NCBI GenBank assembly: GCA_029747585.1
Contig: JAPEVF010000933.1
Location: forward strand, 1-17,373
DNA length: 17,373 bases
Source of the DNA: Pleurotus djamor
Taxonomy: Eukaryota > Basidiomycota > Agaricomycetes > Agaricales > Pleurotaceae
Direction: 5' to 3'
Shown piece after piece: positions 1 to 8,929 of this stretch. Each line of letters opens with the position of its first letter. Position 1 is the first letter of the stretch. The notes under the pieces were generated by a model. It saw nothing but the letters and a program-made list of their open reading frames with translations, searched no databases and had not been told where the DNA came from. The translations under genes and the position numbers were made by a program.

Positions 1-65
1 GGTAAGTATAGCGCAACTCATTTCAAAAATCAATACAAAATCAATATGAAGCTTCCCAGAATTCC

Positions 66-106
66 ACGCGCGTAACGCGCGTTCGCGTCGACACGCGTCG
101 ACGTCA
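66..106. repeat. CG-rich palindromic/tandem block upstream of F-box 1
   Basis: A dense CpG patch lies 64-104 bases before the F-box 1 ATG. It holds two ACGCGCGT-like palindromes (about 66-82) and then a 10-base unit repeated in tandem with one mismatch (CGCGTCGACA at 84-93, CGCGTCGACG at 94-103). It ends in ACGTCA (101-106), which resembles a CRE/bZIP half-site. The block also contains ACGCGT, the core of yeast MCB elements. A promoter role is inference from position only. Confidence 0.45.
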
Positions 107-169
107 TGTGATTACCCTTTGTTGAAGTGTTCAGCGCTTCCAGTGCCACAGCGCTTCCTCACTCCCACC

Positions 170-1395
170 ATGACGTTCGCTGACCTTCCCCCCGAACTTA
201 CCGCCAAAATTGGTCAATATCTCCCGAGATGCGATCTCCTGGAATTTAGCCTCGCATGCCGAGGCGCTCGCAATGCCATCAAACACTTATTGTTCTACCA
301 AATCTCCGTCAGGAGTGAAGACCTCTCGTTCGATTCCGACCTCGCAAACGCCTTGATCAATGACCAGGTTATCTGCAAGGCGGCTAGGTACGTGACTTAT
401 ATCTTGCAGTATCTATCAGGATAGGCTGAATGACATGAACCTAGGGACCTTAAAATTGTACATATCGAAGGAAAGGCAACAGAAATCCTCTATTACTGCA
501 TGCTTCGTCTGCGAGAGCTCGAGTCGCTCTCTATCGAAATCCACGACCGTGATCGTCCCCCGAAGGTCGACGACAAGGTTGCTATCACCGACTCGGAAGA
601 GTATCATGGCATCAAAGACGTCCAACATTTCACCGCAGTTTGCACGCGTATGAAGACCCTTCGTCATATCCGCCTGGAAATGTGTGAAAACGAAGGTTCT
701 CACAACGACACAGCGGGTTACATTCATCTCATTCACCCTCTCCCTCCCGTCGAAAAGCTTCATATTGTGTGGAATCTGAGGATCAAATCCGAGTCTGCTT
801 GGATACAATTCGCCCAACGGCTGCTCGCACGAGCTGCTGATACTTTGACCCACTTTACTTGGGATGTACGCTCTGCTTGGCTATCAGACATGATGCTACT
901 ACAGCCCGTCCTCAAACTCATACCAAATATACAACATTTGGACATATCAGGATCTTCTACTCAGTTACGGTCTATCTCTGAAGTGGTGCGTGATTCATCT
1001 TTTCGCTTCATCTTCCTTGCATTTAAGAGTTTCTCAAGGACCAATTCCTCTCAATCCTAACCCGTTACCGCAGACTCGAATCACTGCATCTCAGCTTCGA
1101 GCATGTGGAGGATCGTTGGGGAAATCCCCGATCCTTGGCTATGATGGTTCAGCGTGTCCAGATTCTCTGCGCCTCATGTCCAAGGCTCAAGACCTGTGTA
1201 CTTTACGATCACCAAATCCCCTCGAAATCCGTGCTTTCTACTCCTTTCACTATCAACCGTACCGAGGACGGGACCGCTCATATCACAGTTCGATGGCAAC
1301 ACTGGATGACAACCCGCCCAAAAGTTTGGCGTCATTTAGGATCTGCGCTTGTCCGAGACGAAGAAATTGATTCAAATACGAATCTGGATACGTAG
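170..1395 (+). CDS. F-box-like LRR protein 1 (three exons, about 371 aa)
   Basis: Model: join(170..387, 445..985, 1039..1395). The ATG at 170 sits in a CCACC ATG context; the frame also extends back to a TTG at 119, which I rejected. Residues about 4-45 form an F-box-like helix set (DLPPELTAKIGQYL, then LLEFSLACRGARNAI), the usual Skp1-docking module of SCF ubiquitin ligases. Leucine-rich segments follow (RELESLSIEIHD, VEKLHIVWNL, IQHLDISGS, RLESLHLSFE). Intron 1 (388-444, 57 nt, GTACGT..CTAG) splits an Arg codon; intron 2 (986-1038, 53 nt, GTGCGT..AAG) is phase 0 and joins SEV to DQFLSILTRY. The nearer-consensus CAG at 1073 gives the wrong frame. Introns match F-box 2 and 3, which supports the model. 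A role as substrate receptor is inferred from the family; the target is unknown. Confidence 0.8.
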
Positions 1396-1451
1396 CCTTC
1401 ACCTCTTTGGATCTGCCATATGTACCCTTCATTTCATCTAGCCGCGCACTC

Positions 1452-1458
1452 TATATAT
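1452..1458 (+). promoter_or_regulatory. Candidate TATA box of F-box 2
   Basis: TATATAT lies 93-99 bases upstream of the F-box 2 ATG at 1551, a normal distance for a fungal core promoter. Position and motif are the only evidence. Confidence 0.4.
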
Positions 1459-1550
1459 TCAACTTCGTTGCATCTAAGCATCTGCTCTCATCTCGCTAGA
1501 ACGTCCGGTCGGCGGCCCGTGATTTGCTAAGCGCACAACACTCTCTTGGA

Positions 1551-2721
1551 ATGCCACCATCACCATCGCCATCGCTGCTCCTCCCGCTTGATTTATGGAC
1601 TGTTTTGGTAGAGTGGCTACCTATTTCAGATCTGCGTAACTTCAGTCTCGTATGCAAGCTATTTCATGATATCGCCTGGTCGCCCTTGTTCCGTCGACTT
1701 CGGGTGAACCCCGTGGATATAATCGACATCCCAAAGAAGATCAACAAACTTGTGCGGTACGTTTTGCTTGGTGGATATTATATTTCTTCGCGGTGACAAT
1801 AATATGCATCTGATCTGACATTTCTAGGCATATCTCCATCGTCGGAATCGACACAGGTCGCGACACATTCAATGACGGGGCTTACAGAACTCTGTCTTCA
1901 TTCCGTCACATTACATCCCTGTCATATCAGGGCGTGTACAACTACTTCCATCCATTGCGGGATCTTGTTGTGCTTTGCGCAACAATTCACCAATTGCCCA
2001 TTGACACTATAGACCTGGAGTTTTATCACGACAGGCTCGTCAAAATCAACCCCCACCAATTTCTACCTTTCCCGGCACTGAAGACTTTACATGTTTCTTG
2101 GGAAATGAACACGAGAGACCTCGCCACGGCGTATATTGAACGATTTCTTGCTAGATCAATGACTACCTTGACCGATTTCAAGCTTGAAGTAACTATGGAT
2201 TACGATGAAGAGGATAGACGTGTCCTCGATCTGGCTCTCCGCCTTGTTGTCCAAATCCCTCAGTTAGAGCATCTGACCCTCATTGGATTGAACATGGCGA
2301 TATCTCTTGATAAATTAGTGAGTCCTTATCCTCTGGATCGAGACGAACCCCAATGCCAATCATCTGCCAAATACAGCCGTCGGTCTGTAGTCGATTGCAC
2401 CACCTGAAGCATCTTCGAACCGTTTGTCTGCTCTTGGAAACGAATGAGGACGTTGGTGCATGGGATGGTGCTATGATATCTGCTGCGTATGAGCAGACCT
2501 TGGAATTCGGCACCGTTTTCAATCAACTAGGGACAGTTGCTTGGTATGACACAGACAGGCACAGACTTGAATTCCATGTCCACGAGGGCTTAGAGTTGAA
2601 GGGGAATCACATTATCCATGCGACCTATGCCGACTGGATGGAGGATGATCATCTTTCTGCCCTGGGTGCTTGCATAGTTGACCGTAGTAGCGCAGGAGAC
2701 TGTGTTCCAAATGCTACCTGA
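1551..2721 (+). CDS. F-box-like LRR protein 2 (three exons, about 346 aa)
   Basis: Model: join(1551..1756, 1828..2317, 2377..2721). The ATG at 1551 is preferred over the in-frame TTG at 1524. After a short Pro/Ser leader, residues about 12-45 are F-box-like (LPLDLWTVLVEWLPISDLRN, then FSLVCKLFHDIAW). Leu-rich strands follow (LPIDTIDLEFYHD, LKTLHVSWEMN, QLEHLTLIGLN, LKHLRTVCLLLE). Intron 1 (1757-1827, 71 nt) splits an Arg codon and intron 2 (2318-2376, 59 nt, GTGAGT..ACAG) is phase 0, as in the paralogues. Exon 1 is 206 nt, the same as in F-box 3. The C-terminus keeps a block shared with the paralogues (ADWM.....LSALGACIV). After it the frame closes quickly while another frame stays open, so the last residues are less certain. 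The gene is convergent with the amino acid oxidase, 216 nt away. Confidence 0.78.
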
Positions 2722-2937
2722 GGTGAGCATGTATCCTCTCCCATCATCACGCCTCAAAACTTACGATGAAGCAGCACCGTCGCAATTGGTGGACCACGAG
2801 CTTGGATCTACAGAATTCGTAAACTTGGATGACAACGGTAACCACATTTGAGATTCGTAACAAGAAGGATATTTGGATGGTATGAGCGCTCGAAACGAAT
2901 TTGACTTTTTATACATGTTTAAACTCATTAAGAACTC

Positions 2938-4820
2938 TCAAACTACGTTTACGACCTTATTCACCTGTAACGCGCATCGGAGAGCGGCTTCCAGAGCGCC
3001 CTGGATCCAGCCGTGGGTGTAACTCGCCTGCTCACCCGCAAAGAACACTCGGTCCTCCCAATCCGTTTTGCACATCACCTCCAGGAATTTCGTCTTCTGA
3101 TAAGGTCCAAAGTAACAGAACGCAGACCCGCCAGCGAGCTCATCGGCGGGGAAGACTTGCGAAGTTGCGGCTTCGAGGAGATCAAGTGACTTAGCATTGG
3201 GGAAGATGGTGTCGAGGTCGCGTGCAGCAAGCTCGACACGGCGATGGGGGCTCAGCGCCCCCAGGATGGTCGCGTCTTGCTCGAAAGTGTAGGCGGCCAT
3301 GACTGCTCCTCGAGGATTGCCGTTCGCGAATTGTTCGTTATCCTTCTCTACAGGGAACATGGTGTAACGGATTGGCAGGTCGCAGACAACACCGCCGTCG
3401 GTCCCCTGTCCCATCCTTCCGAACTGCTCCTTCCACCAACGCTCTCTGTATTGAAGGAGAATTTTCGTAACCTCGACGTATCGGACATCTCGGATAGCCA
3501 TCTCCTGCAACGGTGCGAAGGCGCGATCCTTAAGGATAGCGCGCTGCGATGTGTATGGAATCGCCAGAATCAAATAATCGGATGTGACTTTGACCTCAGC
3601 ACCCGAAGGATTGTCGTAAAAACAGACCACCGGACCCTTCCCAATACCGATCTCGTGATCTTCAGTGCCTATGCGCTTGACTCGCGCCCCGAAGACGATG
3701 TTATGTAGAAGAGGATTCTTTGGGTCTGCCTGGGCGAAAGCCTTCGGAACGGCGTCCATACCGGACTGTAGTTGCTGCATACCCGCCTTCGCACCGCTCG
3801 CGTTGCTCGACAAGAACGCATCTTTGAACGACTCGATGAAACCGTTCTCAAAAACGACATGGGCGTTTCCAAGGTCATACAGATTGATTGCATCTTCGCT
3901 CCAGCAGGCGACCTCCATCAAATACGAACGCAGAGAATATTTGTCGTATTTTTCTGTGATTGCCCTGAACGCGGCGGTGAGGGCGTCGGCATTGTAAGGG
4001 GGTTTGTCGGTACCGCCGTTCGCAAGATAGACGTCCTGCCAAAGTTTCTTCACAGGTTCCACGGCGGTGTCAAACAGGTCATCGACCGTCTGTCCTTTCT
4101 CATTCTCGCGCAGGTTGGGGAAGAGCGCGAGCAGCTCAGGGTCTTTCGCTATCAACTTTTTGTCGAAGTCGGCATAGGACATTGTGCGTTTACCTGCAGG
4201 CATACCCGACAAGTAGATGACTTTATTTTCCATTTCGAACGGGAATAACTGGTTGTCGAGGCCGAATTCGGAGATGTACTGACGAAGGAGGAAGTGATCG
4301 CCAGGGATACGCATTGCGCCGCCTTCAGCGTGAAGGCCAGGAGCGAAGGCGGGATCGCGGAAGGTGATGACACGTCCGCCCACACGGGAGGATGCTTCCA
4401 GTATCGTGACATCATAACCCGCTCTCTTCAGTTCGTATCCAGCACAAAGCCCGGACACTCCCGCTCCAATGATGGTCACCTATGGATGGAAACATGATCG
4501 TACTGAATCAAAGACAAAACAGAGGATGAGGGGAAACACACTCGTACCTTTTTCTTTGGCACCGGCGGCGGGAGACCTGTTTTGATGAGGTTGATGAAAG
4601 CCTGGTAATTGATGTATGATTCATCGAATATATCGATTTCGACATCTCCAGCCATTTCCTTGACCTCCGTGAAGAGATTGGCTTTATCATTTGGACGCTT
4701 CAGCGACTCGAGGAGATACCGGAGCAGAGGCGCGGTCGCTTTCGACTCAAAGTCACGACCAAAGAATTTCTTGCTGGCATGTGGAAAGAGGACATCAATG
4801 TCGGAGACGGTGGTCGACAT
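2938..4820 (-). CDS. lao1: L-amino acid oxidase, flavin amine oxidase family (two exons, about 604 aa)
   Basis: Model: complement(join(2938..4479, 4548..4820)). Exon 1 encodes 91 residues without a signal peptide and ends in PPPVPKKK. A 68-nt intron (GTACGA..ATAG) joins it in phase 0 to VTIIGAGVSGLCAGYEL, the FAD-binding GxGxxG fold (Gly96-Gly101), with the ribose-binding Glu at about 119 and GGR at 125-127. EGGAMRIP (Arg about 148) is the motif that binds the amino acid carboxylate in this family. FFAGEQASYTHGWIQGALEA near the end (Glu about 574, Trp about 582) is the C-terminal FAD/substrate motif. Length and layout fit basidiomycete LAO1 enzymes, which turn L-amino acids into 2-oxoacids, ammonium and H2O2, usually for nitrogen supply. 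The reading frame is intact. Specificity cannot be read from the sequence. Confidence 0.93.
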
Positions 4821-6352
4821 GGTGCAGCGGACACAGTGAAGGGGCTAGAATTGAGGGCGTTGTGTTAAGAATGGTTGGAGTGAACGGGTTCTGAGGAGGG
4901 AAGGGAGTCAGTGAAGCTACTTTATACGCGAACCTAACATCTAACCTTGAACAGGTTGTCACGGAATGATAGATTCATGGTTAACGTTAACCTTCGGTCC
5001 CTGGAGGTCATGTCAAGCTTGGCATAATTGGGGTAGATTTCGACTATGCTGAACTGACATGGGTCACATGCATAGGCTCTTGTGGTACCTAATAGTAACA
5101 TTGAATATGGAATTGTCGCGGAGTTCGGCATTAGAACTTGGCCGACCTGAGACCGCGAAGAGAGGGGAACTGACAGAAAACAAGAAACCGCATGGTGCCA
5201 TTTCCGTCTGCATCATGTCCTTCCTTGTCGCTATAATGCTAGGCTCTCAGGGGAGAGTTCCATTTCGTCTCTATGTTCCTTGCATAGCATGATATTTGCC
5301 CATGATCAACTTCTCAAAGGAGAAGAGCCACTGGGGAAGAAAGTTATGATATACCGCTCGAAATCGAGTGTGCCCTCATGTAAAGACTTCTCATCCGTCA
5401 GTTGGTCAATGCTATTTCGCGCCGGAAAGACGTACTAAAAAAACCAGCGGTATTTCGACGTGCGATTCGGAAGCCGAGTCGTTCAAAGTCAAAGCCTCAC
5501 ATGGGTAATTCGAATCCCACCGCAAGGTGCACGGAAATACATGAATTCGGTTGCTGTCTTAAATGTAGACCATGCATAAAAACGGTGCGATGCTTCTTGG
5601 CCTGTTGTAGATGGTAGAGAAATGCAGGGTGCGTGGACGATAGACAATTATAGAATCAACGGCCGCAACACTACGTGTCGGACCGTCAAATTCAGATCCC
5701 GCTTCAGGTGACCATTCAACGACGTTACTACTTCCACGTACGTATGTTCGTGCCAAAGTAATCTCCGAACGCGACCCCCCAGATCGTGGCTCTCGCTTTC
5801 GGTTTTGATAAATCCCCTTTCCCCCTTAATCTGCGAAAGAAGATGGCGACGCCATGCTTCTTCCAGGTCCCGTATTCAGTGGTCCATATGTCGTTGGTTT
5901 CTCCCAGAGGTCAGAAGACATATTGACGCCTCCGACGCACGAAATCAAGCTTGCTAACTACTGCCTCATTTGCACCCGTTAGAACTCCAACTCAACCACG
6001 AAGGTTCTGAGCAAGTTCCACACACAGCGAACCTCCAAATCTAATACCAGCGCTGTTAGATCAACATCTAGTAGGGTTTCAAAAGCAAAAGACACTCAAC
6101 ACTTGAGATCTAGAAAGAGGGCTGTTGACGTTCATTGGTGGACCAGTCCCTTGTTTCCAGGTTCCTGTGGAATGATGTTCGACCCCCATTTCCCATGCCA
6201 TCCCCTTCTTGTGATATCCACGTCATTACCCAAGGACTTATTCCCAGAGAATCGGACAAGAATTGGATCCGTCGAACGTTTGTTAGCCTGTAATGCATCA
6301 GGAAAGGGGAGCGACAGCCGAGCGCTGATTCTCCGTACACGCATGGCTACAG
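4821..6352. other. About 1.5 kb without a recognisable gene
   Basis: Only short unconvincing ORFs occur here on either strand. The left end should hold the oxidase promoter. Small palindromes are visible: CTTCTC-AAAG-GAGAAG at 5310-5325 and CTCGA-AA-TCGAG at 5357-5368. The right part (about 6100-6352) would be expected to hold the F-box exon of the decayed paralogue. A weak LLACNASGKGS-like trace near 6280-6310 is all I can see, and I do not call it. Confidence 0.6.
4921..4926 (-). promoter_or_regulatory. Candidate TATA box of the L-amino acid oxidase gene
   Basis: On the minus strand the sequence reads GCGTATAAAGTAG, with TATAAA 101 bases upstream of the ATG at 4820. This is a typical spacing and a consensus motif. 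No nitrogen-regulator site was tested beyond reading by eye. Confidence 0.55.
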
Positions 6353-7018
6353 GCATATCTCGCTTTTCGAAATCGACGCAGATCGCGACGACGCAGACGA
6401 CTAGGTGTACGAGATCTTACCTTCGTACACCAACGTTTGGTCTTTGACCTTCGAAAGAGTCAGTTTCACCCGCCACAAGATCTCCAGATGCTTTCGAGCG
6501 CTATTCGCGACATGCGTATCGTCTTCGTTCACCTGGACTTCTTCGGTGACGGGTTCAAGAAACGTCCTCGGGTCCTGATCCCCCTCCCAGTCTTAACCAT
6601 ATTCCAGGCTTCATGGGAAGTTGATATCGCGCATATGTATACCCACGGAATACATCAGCCATCTACTTTCTGAATCGACCGATACATCAACCGACCTCAA
6701 GCTGGAACTCGCCTGCTATTCGGTCGATGATTCCGTCCTTCACGCTGTTCTCTCACTTTCCAGCAAGTTACCCAACTTGGAGCATCTATCTTTGACTGGA
6801 GATGATATGGTCGTCACTCAGTCATCGCTGGTGAGAAATGTTAGCAAACCCTTCGCAATGAAAACTGTGTTAGATCGGATACTCATTTGGATACGTACCG
6901 TAGCTTGCCCTCCATGAAGAAAATCAAGATAATATACTTTCTTTTGGAGATGGAAGATCAAGATATTCGCCACAAGATAGTTTCTGTACGCGATCAGAGT
7001 CCAGACCCTCAGCCTTGA
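6353..7018 (+). pseudogene. Decayed F-box/LRR paralogue (exon 2 and exon 3 remains)
   Basis: The remains align by eye with F-box 2. Exon 2 still begins after a CAG acceptor with G|CAT (HISLFEIDADRD against HISIVGIDTGRD). The order then follows F-box 2: PLPVLTIFQASWE against PFPALKTLHVSWE, and LPNLEHLSLTGDDM against IPQLEHLTLIGLNM. A third piece (LPSMKKIKIIYFLLEMED, ending at 7018) matches exon 3 of F-box 2 (LHHLKHLRTVCLLLETNED). Lesions: an in-frame TAG at 6402-6404, a frame change near 6470-6480, another near 6620-6640, and an exon 2/3 junction that no longer keeps phase. A GTGAGA donor remains at 6831. No convincing F-box exon lies upstream, so the copy also seems 5'-truncated or beyond recognition. 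Confidence 0.82.
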
Positions 7019-7247
7019 AAAAGCCTGTAGCCGACTTGAGTCCGTGGCTTGCAAGCATAGCATTGATACGATACGAAATAGCCCTCAAATCCAGCTTCCG
7101 TGTGTGGTCAAGTTCTTAGCTTAGGCCGTTGCGTTCGGTTCGACGGTTCTCCCCTTTCTGAGTTTCACCCCTTTTCCAGACGCCATCACATGACCCTCGC
7201 CTCAAAATTTGGGGCAATTTCGGGGACGCGTTCTTTCGCGTTCCACC

Positions 7248-8780
7248 ATGCTTCCTCTTGAGCTCGTCTCGCACATTGGCTCACTCTTGCGAACACTTGA
7301 CTTGGCCAACCTCAGCTTGGCTTGTAAATCTTACCGTGCTGTTCTTAAACGCTTATTGTTTCGACGCATCCGCCTAAGTGACAAATTGATTGCCAATGCT
7401 GCATCACTACTGCCGTTGGTTCTCGGGAAGGAGGCTTTGAATAGAAGTACCCGGTGCGCTTTGACTCATTTTCAGTGGCATACCACGAGGTCGCTCATAC
7501 AAACTTCTAGTCATTTGACACTGCGTCACAGTGAAGGGATCTCGAATTCCTCAGAGCCGTACTCTTTGTACAGGCACATTGAACTTTTCCCTTTCATAAC
7601 ATCGCTCCAGCTGGATATACACGATAGGGAAGACGAAGGAGGAGATCTCGATGGGCTTACGAAGACTTTGGATGATCTCGGCCACTTCGTCCGCTTCGTG
7701 GCTAACTCGGGAATCCCCCCTTCAGTGGAACACATCCGCCTGAACGTGGTGACTGCATGGCGGGAAAATCTTCGGACTTTCGGTGACTTGCCGTCGTTGC
7801 CTTCTCTCAAAACCTTTGATCTTCGATGGAACACCGAGACAGACCGCCGTGGCATTTACCTCGGGTTCGTTCGAAAAGTCCTAGAACTATCGACAGAGAG
7901 TCTTACGCGCCTTACTCTCCACCTCCAAGGATCGGAAGTGATGGAAATGAACATCGGCAAAATGATCCCCATAGTCACTGCCCATCCTAACCTCACACAC
8001 TTGGATATGTGCGGTCTGAACATGCAACTGGAACCGCATGATGAACCTGTAAGTGACTTTAGTGACTATGCTTCCCTGTATCTGCCCCTCATATCCGTTC
8101 GCCCTTAGTTCATCCCCCATCTCGCGCAGCTGACGAAGCTCGAGTCCCTCCGTCTGGGTTGCTCATTCTCCGATGGCGAACCGACTTTTTTGGCATCCTT
8201 GATACGTCCTGTTGAAGACCTTTGCCTATCTTGTCGGAACCTTACGACCTGCGTCCTCGTGGACTATTTCGTCTCACACCTTATTGAAAGGGACTGTATC
8301 GAATGCCCACTCATCATTCATCGCGAACCTAACAAGGTACGAATCACCGTGGATTACGACCATTATTGGATGTGTAGGCGCAAGAAACACTGCCGGTGCT
8401 TGGGAGAAGCCCTTGTTGGATGGGAAGACGATGCTGAAGACGAGAGTGATACAGAAGACGAGGAGGACGGCACCGACGAAGCGCATGACCAAGTTCATGA
8501 TGATGACGACGTTACTGAACTCGGTAGTGAAGACGAGGGCGATATCGGGGAGGACATATTTATTGGGTCAGATGGCGACGCTAACGAAGTCAACAGCGAT
8601 GACGAGGATAGCTCGGAAACCGAGGAGGAGACCGAGATGACAATCGAGGAATGGCAGTCGATTGCTCTAACATATCAGGCGTTGCTGTTGATTGAGATCT
8701 GGGATCAAGAGGCAAGGGATGACTGGAACTTGTTTTTCGGAGGTAAGCTCGAGAGTCATCTGTCCATTCATTTGTATTGA
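7248..8780 (+). CDS. F-box-like LRR protein 3 with acidic C-terminal region (three exons, about 471 aa)
   Basis: Model: join(7248..7453, 7511..8048, 8109..8780). The ATG at 7248 (CCACC ATG) starts directly in the F-box: MLPLELVSHIGSLLRTLDLA, then NLSLACKSYRAVLKRLLF. LRR-like strands follow (ITSLQLDIHDRE, SVEHIRLNVV, SLKTFDLRWN, NLTHLDMCGLN, KLESLRLGCSF). Intron 1 (7454-7510, 57 nt) is placed by analogy with F-box 1 and 2. It is a multiple of three and free of stops, so an uninterrupted frame also runs through it. Intron 2 (8049-8108, GTAAGT..TTAG) is phase 0. Residues about 354-429 are strongly acidic (about 40 Asp/Glu in 76), a region the paralogues lack. A GTAAGC at 8743 could be another donor, giving a different short tail. 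Likely an SCF substrate adaptor; the target is unknown. Confidence 0.83.
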
Positions 8781-8929
8781 AATCTTCGGAAGACTTCTTC
8801 CACGGGCTCCTCTGAGCAGCGCTAGGAGTAAGGGGGGACTAGGAGGTACCAATTTCACTACCACCTTCCTTGGTATTCTGCCAAACTAAGCACTTTCTTG
8901 GAATCCTTCTGTACTATGCAGACAATTTA

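Noticed and set aside
2..7. GTAAGT at the very start, as a splice donor of an upstream gene
   Set aside because: Plausible, but only one base precedes it in the window and no matching acceptor or coding frame follows before F-box 1.
1071..1073. CAG after CTAAC as the acceptor of F-box 1 intron 2 (88-nt intron)
   Set aside because: It looks like a better splice site but puts exon 3 out of the frame that carries RLESLHLSFEHVED; the AAG at 1036-1038 keeps frame and matches the paralogues.
3244..4248. Several + strand ORFs of 110-158 codons opposite the amino acid oxidase
   Set aside because: They are antisense shadows of a GC-rich coding exon with clear flavin-enzyme motifs on the other strand; none has recognisable domains.
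5503..5520. T-loop-like sequence GGGTAATTCGAATCCCAC
   Set aside because: It looks like a tRNA T arm, but no acceptor, D or anticodon arm can be folded around it.
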